In this document: one piece after another, positions 1 through 7,731 of the stretch | How the letters are laid out: every line of letters begins with the position of its first letter | Position numbering within the stretch: position 1 is the first letter of the stretch | From: Rickettsiella sp. | GTDB taxonomy: Bacteria > Pseudomonadota > Gammaproteobacteria > Diplorickettsiales > Diplorickettsiaceae | DNA length: 11,255 nt | Reading direction: 5' to 3' | Assembly (NCBI GenBank): GCA_031119195.1 | Contig: JAVHYG010000050.1 | Coordinates: 1 to 11,255, forward strand | The notes under the pieces: model-generated | What the model was told of the DNA's origin: nothing | What the model saw: only the letters and a program-made list of their open reading frames with translations | Databases searched by the model: none | Translations under genes and position numbers: made by a program

Positions 1-534
1 ATGACCATCACTGGTTTTCCCTTTTGTTGTGAACATGGTTGTTTAGATATTACGAGTAAATCTATTTTTAAAGTAAGTAATGGTCAAACAAATCTCATTT
101 TTGCTGCTGATGTTAGAACGGCTGATACGGCTTTGTTGAGCCATATTGCAAAGCTTTGTGGTCCAGTGGATTATTTATATGTGGGCATGGAATCAGAAGG
201 TGCGCCACTTTCTTGGATTTATGGTCCATTATTAGATGAACCGATTGAACGTAAATGGGATCAAACTCGTCGCCTCAACGGTTCCAATGCAGATTTAGGC
301 TTAAAACTGGTGCATGAGTTCAAACCCAAAAAAGTTAATATTTATGCATTAGGTCGAGAACCTTGGTTATCACATTTGATGAAAGTAGATTGTGATGAAA
401 ACGCCCCTAATCAAAAAGAAATCAATTATTTTTCAGAGCAGTGTAAACGACGAGGTATTGCCGTTGAGACGCTCTTTATATACTCAACTGACTATTTAAA
501 CCAAGGAACTACATCATCATTTGCTAAAGTCTGA
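1..534 (+). CDS. CmlA-like MBL-fold di-iron oxygenase, C-terminal part (5' end outside window)
   Basis: This is the C-terminal part of a metallo-beta-lactamase-fold protein. The reading frame is open to the first base, so the ATG at position 1 is probably an internal Met, and the N-terminal HxHxDH metal motif of the fold would lie outside the window. Visible fold elements are a CCEHGCLDI segment (residues 9-17), the metal-bridging-type Asp in FAADVR (D37), and a GAPLSWIYGPLL segment (68-79). A Glu (E11) sits where ordinary MBL hydrolases carry a His. In CmlA, the beta-hydroxylase that acts on a carrier-bound amino acid in chloramphenicol biosynthesis, the equivalent iron ligands are, from memory, E377 and D403. 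They are 26 residues apart, exactly as E11 and D37 are here, and the length left to the C-terminus is also similar. I infer a beta-hydroxylase acting on the amino acid held by the A-T-R protein at 2764. A plain Zn hydrolase of the same fold is the alternative. The next gene starts 9 bases downstream. Confidence 0.72.
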   Translation: MTITGFPFCCEHGCLDITSKSIFKVSNGQTNLIFAADVRTADTALLSHIAKLCGPVDYLYVGMESEGAPLSWIYGPLLDEPIERKWDQTRRLNGSNADLGLKLVHEFKPKKVNIYALGREPWLSHLMKVDCDENAPNQKEINYFSEQCKRRGIAVETLFIYSTDYLNQGTTSSFAKV

Positions 535-539
535 GGAAA
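533..539 (+). promoter_or_regulatory. Shine-Dalgarno site overlapping the upstream stop codon
   Basis: GAGGAAA overlaps the TGA stop (532-534) of the preceding gene and lies 4 bases before the ATG at 544. It supports that start and indicates coupled translation of the two genes. Confidence 0.6.
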
Positions 540-543
540 CAGT

Positions 544-1398
544 ATGAATATAAGACCTATTAGTCCAAAAATTGGTGCTATTATTGATGGCATTGACTTA
601 AAAGTAACTTTAGATGAATCTTTAGCAAAAGAGGTTAGGCAACTATTAATAGATTATCAGGTGATATTTTTTAAAAAACAGTCCGTTTTAACGGCTGAGG
701 AATATATTCAGTTAGTTAGAAAAATTCATCAGCCTATGTGTCACCCTTTTATCTCAACAGAAAAACCCTTAGTGCCAGGAATTTCTCCTTTTCAGCCTTA
801 TCCTGAATACCCAGAAATTACAGGGATTTATCACAGTCGTGATAATAAGGGTAATCTAAATGAATGGCATAGTGATCTCAATTGGCTAAAATGTCCTTCT
901 TATGGTTCGGTATTGCGTGCCAAAGAAGTGCCTACAGTTGGTGGAGATACTATTTTTTGCAGCATGACTGCTGCTTATGAGGATCTTCCCCCTGAGTTAA
1001 AAACACAATGTGAACATTTAAGAGCCTACCATGATTTTACACCAATTTATCAGCCTATGTTCATAGAAAAACCAGATGAATTAAGGAAAATGCAGGACTA
1101 TTATCCTGCACAAGCACATCCAGTAATACTAACTCATCCTTTATCCGGCAAAAAATCTATATTTGTCAATCGCGTTTCAACCACTAAAATTTTGCAGATG
1201 GCAGAAGAAGAGAGTCGTACGCTGTTACAAATTTTATTTAATACTGCTAATAAACCAGAATATCATGCACGTTATCGTTGGGAAGCCAATGATATTGCTT
1301 TATGGGATAATTTAGCGACACAGCATTATGCTGTTTCAGATTATTGGCCGGCAACTCGAAAAATGGAAAGATTATCTTTATCAGGAATTCTGATCTAA
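544..1398 (+). CDS. TauD/TfdA-family Fe(II)/2-oxoglutarate-dependent dioxygenase
   Basis: This cytoplasmic non-heme iron enzyme would couple oxidation of a substrate C-H bond to decarboxylation of 2-oxoglutarate. The 284-residue length is typical of the family. The iron triad is visible: H109 and D111 in EWHSDLNW, and H261 in WDNLATQHYA. R272 lies 11 residues after the last His and R276 follows, matching the TauD H255/R266/R270 arrangement for 2-oxoglutarate and substrate acid binding. Segments HPVILTHPLSGKKSIFVN and RWEANDIALWDN align with E. coli TauD by eye. The ATG has a good Shine-Dalgarno site. Although TauD-like in sequence, its place inside an NRPS-type operon argues against taurine use. 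Hydroxylation or desaturation of an amino-acid-derived intermediate, as with the related PvcB/IsnB-type enzymes, is more likely. The substrate cannot be read from the sequence. Confidence 0.9.
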   Translation: MNIRPISPKIGAIIDGIDLKVTLDESLAKEVRQLLIDYQVIFFKKQSVLTAEEYIQLVRKIHQPMCHPFISTEKPLVPGISPFQPYPEYPEITGIYHSRDNKGNLNEWHSDLNWLKCPSYGSVLRAKEVPTVGGDTIFCSMTAAYEDLPPELKTQCEHLRAYHDFTPIYQPMFIEKPDELRKMQDYYPAQAHPVILTHPLSGKKSIFVNRVSTTKILQMAEEESRTLLQILFNTANKPEYHARYRWEANDIALWDNLATQHYAVSDYWPATRKMERLSLSGILI

Positions 1399-1422
1399 TT
1401 CTTACAAGAAGCTTTAAATAGC

Positions 1423-1428
1423 AGGAGG
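1423..1428 (+). promoter_or_regulatory. Strong Shine-Dalgarno AGGAGG
   Basis: AGGAGG lies 10 bases before the ATG at 1439. It supports the chosen start of the ATP-grasp gene and is the strongest ribosome binding site in the cluster. It sits in a 40-base gap with no visible terminator. Confidence 0.6.
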
Positions 1429-1438
1429 CTATTGAATT

Positions 1439-2749
1439 ATGGTAAATAATAAACCACATCTTATATTTGTAGGGTTTCATCCATCCGCGGTAGATGCCAT
1501 TGATTTTGTTAATTATCGTATCAGTATTATTGTGCATGAGTATGTAGCCGATACCTTAGATGCATCGATTCGTGATCGATTGACAGGTTTAGGTGTACTC
1601 AAGGTGCCACATAATATGAATTTAGAAGAATATATTGATGCAATGCCTGAGATTGAAGCATTAGCGGCTACATTAATTGAGCAACATGGTCATCCTAAAG
1701 CATTTATTGCCTTATATGAACATGTCACTTTACCCGCTGCTTTGTTGCGAAAAAAGTTTTCAGTGCCAGGTACTTCGGTAGCTACGGCTACGTTATGTCG
1801 AGATAAAGTGAAAATGAAACAATGTTTGCAGGGTACGGCTATTCGTTATCCTCAATTTAAAGCAGTTGATAGCAAAACAACACTGGATGAAGTCAAAGAA
1901 TTTATTCATCCACTAAGAGAAAAACTGGTATTAAAGCCAAGAGCACAAGCTGCGAGCGAAGGTGTTTTTGTTTTTAAAAATCATGCCCAACTAATAACTC
2001 ATATTATCCAACACGGCTTAGCTGATCGTTACCAACTTGAAGAATTCATTAGCGGTAGGCTGTGTCATTTTGATGGAGTTGTGCGTAATGGTGCACTGAT
2101 TTTTTTTTGTGCATCAAAATATACTACGACTTGTTATGACTATGTGAATCATAATGTTCCTATGGCATCAATTACCATCGATAATGCACAATTATTTAAC
2201 CAGGCTAAGTATTTTACAGAGATTATTTTACGCCAGGTGGGTTTACGAGATGGAACTTTTCATTTAGAAGCTTTTCTTGTGCCTCAAGGTGAATGGGTAT
2301 TTTTAGAGGTTGCTAATCGTTTTGGTGGTGCCGGTGTGGTTCCCCTCATGAAAAAAGTTTATGGAGTCGATTTAGTTAAAGAAACTATTTTGGCTGATAT
2401 GTTAGAACCCTCTGAAATAACACAGCTCATAACTACCTTAGATTATAATTTCTCTTCAGCATGGCTTTATATCCCAATACCATTAAAACAAGTTTGCCAA
2501 GTTACTGCCGTTTTCGGTATTGCTCAACTTCCAAAGGTAAGTATTGTCGCGTCAGATCAAGTAGTGGTTGGACAGTGGTTAAACCAGAGTGTGGGTCCTT
2601 TTCCACACGCGGGACGTTTTTTTATTAAAGATGAAACTTACAATAAGGTTAAAGCCCTTTGTAAAAAAATAGTTGACGTGTACCGAGTTTCGGTAACCGC
2701 TAAAGATAACATAGAAAAGAGTTTAGTTAACGCTACTACTCGCTCTTGA
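1439..2749 (+). CDS. ATP-grasp carboxylate-amine ligase (L-amino-acid ligase-like)
   Basis: ATP-grasp enzymes activate a carboxylate as an acyl phosphate and join it to an amine; small members such as BacD/YwfE make dipeptides. This 436-residue protein has the expected order. An N-terminal pre-ATP domain (about 1-110) is followed by a central helical stretch with RDKVKMKQ. The nucleotide-binding segment is KLVLKPRAQAASEGV (162-176, K166). A QLEEFISGRLCHFDGVV block follows near residues 200-216. The Mg/phosphate site is LEVANRFGG (289-297; E290, N293, R294). A C-terminal domain of about 120 residues completes the protein. No signal peptide or membrane segment is seen. It lies between the dioxygenase and the A-T-R gene. 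Because that NRPS-like protein has no condensation domain, this ligase is the obvious candidate for forming any amide bond in the product. Which acid and amine it joins is unknown. Confidence 0.88.
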   Translation: MVNNKPHLIFVGFHPSAVDAIDFVNYRISIIVHEYVADTLDASIRDRLTGLGVLKVPHNMNLEEYIDAMPEIEALAATLIEQHGHPKAFIALYEHVTLPAALLRKKFSVPGTSVATATLCRDKVKMKQCLQGTAIRYPQFKAVDSKTTLDEVKEFIHPLREKLVLKPRAQAASEGVFVFKNHAQLITHIIQHGLADRYQLEEFISGRLCHFDGVVRNGALIFFCASKYTTTCYDYVNHNVPMASITIDNAQLFNQAKYFTEIILRQVGLRDGTFHLEAFLVPQGEWVFLEVANRFGGAGVVPLMKKVYGVDLVKETILADMLEPSEITQLITTLDYNFSSAWLYIPIPLKQVCQVTAVFGIAQLPKVSIVASDQVVVGQWLNQSVGPFPHAGRFFIKDETYNKVKALCKKIVDVYRVSVTAKDNIEKSLVNATTRS

Positions 2750-2763
2750 CATGGAAAATAGCA

Positions 2764-5568
2764 ATGACGCAAAAATCATTAATAGATACATTAAAAAATA
2801 GATTGAATTCGTTTTCTGACGTAGTGGCACTTCAGGATGATGTGCGTTTATATACTTATAATACCCTGGTCAGGGTGGCGATTAAGCTGACTGCTTTTTT
2901 AAAACAATATGGCGCAGATAGTCATTATCCTGTTGCGATTGAATTGCCACGATGTGCAGAGTTAGTGGTGCTTGTTGTTGCCTGTTTATTCGCGAAAATT
3001 CCTTTCCTATTAATCAATAGGACATGGCCCACATTAAAAAAAGAAAAACTCATTGCATTAACCAATCCGTTTATAAAAATTAGTTTAGATAAAGGTGACT
3101 TTGCTTTTTCTGATACCGATTTATTTTTTTTTATCAGTAAAAATATAAAATTTGAACACAAAGAAAATATAATTCCTTTACTTGGGCAAGAGGATTTCAT
3201 TGCCTATTTTGCTTGTTCATCAGGGAGTTCGGGGGAAATAAAGTGTGCATTGATCGGTGCGCAAGGATTATTTTTATTAATGCGCAACCAAGGCAATTAT
3301 TTTGGATTGGTTCCAGGAAATAAAGTTTTACAAGTCGCCAGCCCAGCATTTGACGCGATTATTTCTGAGATATTTGTAACACTTTGGTCAGGTGCGCAGC
3401 TTCGGGTTGTATCGGTGGAAGATAACTTAGTAGTTCCAACGTTGTCGATGCTGCTTGCAGTTGAGCCTGTTGATTTAATTATATTAACACCTTCTGTTGC
3501 ACGAAAGTTAAAACCTGAATTATTGTTTAATGTTAAAACATTAGTATTAGCGGGTGAAATGATTGATCCTGCGTGGATAGAGGGATTTATTGGAAAAATT
3601 CGACTGATTAATGCTTTTGGTCTCTGTGAAGCGACTGTTTGTAGTCATATGTATGAAATTAACGATAGTGCAATGGCAACTTGTATTGGCATACCATTAT
3701 CTCCGATTGAAACTCGTGTGGTGGATGAGTGTGGAAAAACGGTGCCTAAGGGAGATTGTGGTGAGTTATGGTTGTACGGTGATCTGGTAGGCTATGGTTA
3801 TTTAGAAAAAAATCAGCAGGAAGATACTTTTTTTTATGATAGTCAACGCCAGATGAGAGGATTTAAAACTAATGATATTGTTAAAGTTGATGCGCATAAT
3901 CGATTTTTTTATTTAGGACGTCGTGATCAGCACATAAAACTACGTGGGCAAAAGGTCAATTTAAATGAAGTAAAGTTAACAGCTTTGCTATGTAAAGGTG
4001 TTGAGAATGCTCATGTTTTTCTATTAGAAAATAAGAATAAGCTTGTACTTGTCTATCAAGGAGAAAGTAATGAATTAGAAATGAGAAAACAATTAGCTAG
4101 TTATTTGCCGAAAGTAGCTATACCTGAACTCATTATTAACTGTCATTTACCATTGAATGACAATGGTAAATTGGATTTATTGGGTTTAAAAAAAATAATT
4201 GCAGAGCATAGACGAGTTGAATTCCATACGTTGGTTAAACAAAATACGGGCCGAAAAATTTGGGAAACGATACTAGAGCATAATGATTTTTCGGCTAATG
4301 ATAATTTTTTTGATATTGGTGGTGATTCTTTAAAAATTGTAGAATTAATGAGTGGTTTTTATGAAATATCGGGAAAAACCTTGGATTTATCAGTATTTCT
4401 TAATGAGCCTACGTTAGGGCATTTCAATCGCTTACTTACCGCTGAAACGAAAATTTTAGATCCCTTCAAGTTATTGCATCAACAGTGCGATAAAATAAGG
4501 CAATGGCATACGCGAAAACCTTATGTTAAAAACAAAGCTGTCAAAACCGTATTGATGACAGGTGCTAGTGGTCGAGTAGGTGCAGCAATTCTGTACCATT
4601 TTCTCATACATACGGATTTAAAGCTTATTTGTTTGGGCCGTGGTTCTGTACAGCGAATTTTTAAACAGATGTTCCTTCGTTGTCCACGTTTAAAAGTAGA
4701 CGATCGCTTGTGTTGGATTATTTGTGATCTCAGCGATAGTACCGCGTTGAAGCATCAACTCAATACACACTTGATCCATGAGAAGATTGATGCAGTGATA
4801 CATTGTGCTGCTCAAGTTAACCATTTATACGATTTATCGAGTCTTTATAAACCTAATGTGACAGCGACTTATCATTTGCTTGAATGGGTTCATTCGAAAG
4901 CTGTTCACAAATTTATTTACATCAGCAGTACTGCGGCAATATCTCCTCTATTGAATAAGGGTGGGGGTTATACTGGCTATGATTTAAGTAAAGGAGCAAG
5001 TGAAGAATTGCTAAACTGTGCTGCACTAAAGGGTTTAAATACGTGTATTCTTAAACTGCCTTTAGTTTATGATTTAAAGTATGATTCGCTACAAATACTA
5101 AAAAAAGACCATTTTATTTGCAGATTATTACAATGTATTGAGATGCAGTTAATGCCCGATTTATCGGATCGTCTCGCGATACTTGCTGCTGAAGATTGTG
5201 CTAAGGTAGTGTCGGCATTGACGTTAACCACACAACCTTTACCGAACGAATTGATATTGGCAGACGAAGGTATATCTTGGCAAGAATGCTTAAAAGCATT
5301 GTGTCATTGCCAACTCCTCAAAACGCCTTATGCACATTGGCGTGAACAACTATTGCAAATAACGTCTGAAGAAATGCCATTAACTGCTTTTTTACCGCTT
5401 TACCAAGCAAATGCGCCGTTTCATCATATAATGTTTCCTACTTCATTCTCCTCAAAAGAGAATGAAACTAAATTAGAATCGTTTTTAAATTCATTGGGAA
5501 TGTGTACATTGAGCTCTAAAGAAGTATTGAGCCGACTTTCTGCTCTCTTACTTCCATTAAATGGATAA
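2764..5568 (+). CDS. NRPS-like A-T-R protein (adenylation, carrier, thioester reductase)
   Basis: This single-module synthetase activates an amino acid, holds it as a thioester and releases it by NAD(P)H reduction. Numbering is from the ATG at 2764 (934 residues). In the adenylation domain (about 1-480), core A3 is CSSGSSGEIK (151-160), A4 contains FDA (196-198), A5 is NAFGLCEAT (283-291), A7 has FKTNDIV, A8 is GRRDQHIKLRGQK, and the A10 Lys is K469 in NGKLD. The carrier domain (about 495-565) has the phosphopantetheine Ser S522 in DIGGDS. The C-terminal reductase has the nucleotide site TGASGRVG (599-606) and catalytic S722/T723, Y739 and K743 (YDLSK). There is no condensation domain. By alignment to GrsA, the ten pocket residues read D-A-S-I-V-A-A-V-C-K, close to aromatic (Phe/Tyr) codes. 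The architecture matches CmlP. An in-frame TTG at 2746 would overlap the previous stop; I prefer the ATG, which has a weak GGAA upstream. Confidence 0.92.
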   Translation: MTQKSLIDTLKNRLNSFSDVVALQDDVRLYTYNTLVRVAIKLTAFLKQYGADSHYPVAIELPRCAELVVLVVACLFAKIPFLLINRTWPTLKKEKLIALTNPFIKISLDKGDFAFSDTDLFFFISKNIKFEHKENIIPLLGQEDFIAYFACSSGSSGEIKCALIGAQGLFLLMRNQGNYFGLVPGNKVLQVASPAFDAIISEIFVTLWSGAQLRVVSVEDNLVVPTLSMLLAVEPVDLIILTPSVARKLKPELLFNVKTLVLAGEMIDPAWIEGFIGKIRLINAFGLCEATVCSHMYEINDSAMATCIGIPLSPIETRVVDECGKTVPKGDCGELWLYGDLVGYGYLEKNQQEDTFFYDSQRQMRGFKTNDIVKVDAHNRFFYLGRRDQHIKLRGQKVNLNEVKLTALLCKGVENAHVFLLENKNKLVLVYQGESNELEMRKQLASYLPKVAIPELIINCHLPLNDNGKLDLLGLKKIIAEHRRVEFHTLVKQNTGRKIWETILEHNDFSANDNFFDIGGDSLKIVELMSGFYEISGKTLDLSVFLNEPTLGHFNRLLTAETKILDPFKLLHQQCDKIRQWHTRKPYVKNKAVKTVLMTGASGRVGAAILYHFLIHTDLKLICLGRGSVQRIFKQMFLRCPRLKVDDRLCWIICDLSDSTALKHQLNTHLIHEKIDAVIHCAAQVNHLYDLSSLYKPNVTATYHLLEWVHSKAVHKFIYISSTAAISPLLNKGGGYTGYDLSKGASEELLNCAALKGLNTCILKLPLVYDLKYDSLQILKKDHFICRLLQCIEMQLMPDLSDRLAILAAEDCAKVVSALTLTTQPLPNELILADEGISWQECLKALCHCQLLKTPYAHWREQLLQITSEEMPLTAFLPLYQANAPFHHIMFPTSFSSKENETKLESFLNSLGMCTLSSKEVLSRLSALLLPLNG

Positions 5569-5577
5569 CATTGAAAC

Positions 5578-6615
5578 ATGGAAGAAATTTTACAAGTCGC
5601 TAAGAATATCGATATATGGTATGAAGCGAGCCAAATAAAACCTGAAGTTTACGTAAAAGAAAAAGCAATTCAAGCCTTTCATCTACAGCAAATGCACCTA
5701 AATGCTTCGCATAGTGAAACAATGGCATCCGTTTTTGAAGCTTGGGAGGAACAACCGATACGTTTCTTTTTCTTTGTTATTGATAGTCAGATTTATTGTG
5801 GTCGTAAACTACTTTCTGACATAGTAACTTCCCACGGATCACCTGGCTTTTTTTGTTCATTAGTAAAGATAGAAATGTTATTAGGTGAATTGATCCGCTC
5901 ACAAATATCTCAGGAGGGAGTTGAATTATTTTATAAACCGCTGTCTTTTACAAAACGTTACCAGGTATTTAAACTATTGAAAAACCATCGTGATATTGAT
6001 ATTTACCATCCTTTTGTCCATTTGTCTAAAGTAGAGCGATTGGAGATTAATACGCCAGAACAAGGTTGGTTTATTACTCAAGAGAGAGCACATTTGCTCA
6101 GTTTGGGTGAACGCTATTTACGTCAAATTAGCGCAGATTTAGTCAAATCAGGTGAGAATAAACAACCTACAGTTTACGATCCGGCCTGTTCAACCGGTGA
6201 ATTTTTAAGTGTTATCAAACAAGCTGTTCCTGAAGCTATTGTTATTGGTCAAGATATCAGTCCACAAATGTGTGAATGGGCCGCACCTAAACTAGATCAA
6301 GTTATTTGTGGTAATTCAATGAATCCAGGTGTTGCAACAGCTTCCTGTGACTATATATTTTTTCGTTTTTTAAATGCGGAGGTTGTGTCAACGCAATTAG
6401 CCAAGCAATTATTTAAAAAAATCATTTGCTGTTTAAAGCCAAATGGTCAAACGATTTTATTTGGTCATACGCCTGTTTTACTTGCCTTATCGTTCATGGA
6501 AAGTTTGGGATTTCAAGTGAAATCCTGCAATTACTATGTTGAAGGCGAAGCAGCTATAGTACAGTATTATGTTATTACACCGAAAGAACAACAAAAGAGA
6601 GATAGTGTATGTTAA
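5578..6615 (+). CDS. Class I SAM-dependent transferase (methyltransferase-like)
   Basis: The C-terminal half (about 190-345) is a Rossmann-fold SAM-binding domain. Motif I is VYDPACSTGEFL (199-210), followed by VIGQDISPQM, whose acidic residue fits the end of beta-strand 2, and by ICCLKPNGQTILFGHTPVLL further on. The N-terminal half (1-190) is well conserved in composition and helical in appearance, but I do not recognise it; it may bind substrate or a protein partner. The gene starts 9 bases after the A-T-R stop and overlaps the following reductase gene by 7 bases, so it belongs to the same pathway. Most likely it methylates an O, N or C atom of the product. An alternative is transfer of the 3-amino-3-carboxypropyl group of SAM, as done by isonocardicin synthase (Nat) on a phenol; my impression of resemblance to Nat is weak. 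The Shine-Dalgarno site is weak. Confidence 0.78.
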   Translation: MEEILQVAKNIDIWYEASQIKPEVYVKEKAIQAFHLQQMHLNASHSETMASVFEAWEEQPIRFFFFVIDSQIYCGRKLLSDIVTSHGSPGFFCSLVKIEMLLGELIRSQISQEGVELFYKPLSFTKRYQVFKLLKNHRDIDIYHPFVHLSKVERLEINTPEQGWFITQERAHLLSLGERYLRQISADLVKSGENKQPTVYDPACSTGEFLSVIKQAVPEAIVIGQDISPQMCEWAAPKLDQVICGNSMNPGVATASCDYIFFRFLNAEVVSTQLAKQLFKKIICCLKPNGQTILFGHTPVLLALSFMESLGFQVKSCNYYVEGEAAIVQYYVITPKEQQKRDSVC

Positions 6616-7664
6616 TGACACAATCTGGTAAGCCTGTACCTGCGGCAGCGATTGGAGGAATGAAATGGACATCGAATCTTTATGGTGTTGTGAATATAAA
6701 AAAGTCAATCAAAACGTTAGATAAAGCGTTACAGCAAGGTTTTTTTCATATTGATACTGCCGATTGCTATTTAGGTTCAAATGGAAATTTAGATAGTGAA
6801 ACTTTTATTGGAGCAGTGCTAAATAAAAAATTTTTAGATACCACAATGGCTAGAGAAGAGATTTTTATTTCCAGTAAATGCGGCATTAAACTTAATTCGA
6901 CACAAGCTTGGCATAGAGAAATAGATATTAGTCCACAATATATTACGACAGCGTGTGAAGCTAGCCTTGCTCGGCTACAAACATCGTATCTCGATTTGTT
7001 TTATTTACATCGTATCAGCGAAGCAAACAATACGATTGAGGAAAGTATGCAAGCCATGTCGGTTTTGTTGCTTGGTGGAAAGATCCGCTATGTGGGTTTA
7101 TCTGAGGCTAATGTAAATGTCATTTTACGTGCCGATTGTGAATTACGGCATTTAACTTCAGGAAAGCATGGTATTAGCGCTATTCAAACAGAATATAATT
7201 TTTTACATCGGGCTCCAGAAAAGGATGGTGTATTTCGCTTGTGCCAAGAACAAAATATGAGTTTCTTTGCTTATAGTCCTTTATGTCGAGGTTTAGCAAC
7301 AGATACGACAATGATATTTTCTGAGAATGATTGTCGAAAGGGATTAGAACGTTTTCAAGGTGAACATTTAGCACATAATCAAATGGTAATGGAAAATGTA
7401 CGTAAACTAGCGCAATACAATGGCTATTCGTTAGCGCAGTTAGCAATTGCTTGGCTTATCACGCAAACCAAAAGCTTTAATATTTTGGCTTATCCTGTTT
7501 TTGGTACAGCAGATCCGGAGCACTTAATTGAAAATATTGTAGCCTTGACGATGAAACTGGATATTAATTTGTTATCTGACATAAATGAGCTTTTACCAAT
7601 AGGGGTGGGAAAAGGTCTACGCTATCCTAAATTAGATATGCAAGAATTCAAGTTAACTTATTAA
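6609..7664 (+). CDS. Aldo-keto reductase
   Basis: This NAD(P)H-dependent oxidoreductase of the (beta/alpha)8-barrel aldo-keto reductase superfamily would be cytoplasmic and reduces aldehydes or ketones. The catalytic tetrad is visible: D49 and Y54 in HIDTADCY, K90 in FISSKCG, and H134 in DLFYLHR. Other family signatures are GKIRYVGLSEAN, the FAYSPLCRGL segment and the C-terminal cofactor-binding stretch FGTADPEHLIENI. The 351-residue length is normal for the larger AKR groups. Translation could begin at the ATG at 6609, overlapping the upstream gene by 7 bases, or at the in-frame ATG at 6615, which shares a base with the upstream stop (TAATG). Either implies translational coupling. A likely role is reduction of the aldehyde released by the reductase domain of the A-T-R protein, or of another carbonyl in the product. 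The substrate is not determinable from sequence. Confidence 0.9.
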   Translation: MLMTQSGKPVPAAAIGGMKWTSNLYGVVNIKKSIKTLDKALQQGFFHIDTADCYLGSNGNLDSETFIGAVLNKKFLDTTMAREEIFISSKCGIKLNSTQAWHREIDISPQYITTACEASLARLQTSYLDLFYLHRISEANNTIEESMQAMSVLLLGGKIRYVGLSEANVNVILRADCELRHLTSGKHGISAIQTEYNFLHRAPEKDGVFRLCQEQNMSFFAYSPLCRGLATDTTMIFSENDCRKGLERFQGEHLAHNQMVMENVRKLAQYNGYSLAQLAIAWLITQTKSFNILAYPVFGTADPEHLIENIVALTMKLDINLLSDINELLPIGVGKGLRYPKLDMQEFKLTY

Positions 7665-7731
7665 TTTTATTTGATAATAAAAAAGGGGATAACAGTTAAT
7701 TCAATCACTGCTAAATAATAAAACTATTATC

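Noticed and set aside
1247..1537. Minus-strand open frame of 96 codons
   Set aside because: It lies opposite the dioxygenase end and the ATP-grasp start, both strongly supported by motifs, and its translation resembles no family.
2925..3200. Minus-strand open frame of 91 codons
   Set aside because: It is antisense to the adenylation domain and has a low-complexity, unrecognisable translation.
6487..6708. Minus-strand open frame of 73 codons
   Set aside because: It is antisense to the junction of the SAM enzyme and the reductase, with no ribosome site or family resemblance.
7180..7446. Minus-strand open frame of 88 codons
   Set aside because: It is antisense to the aldo-keto reductase barrel and appears to be a chance frame.
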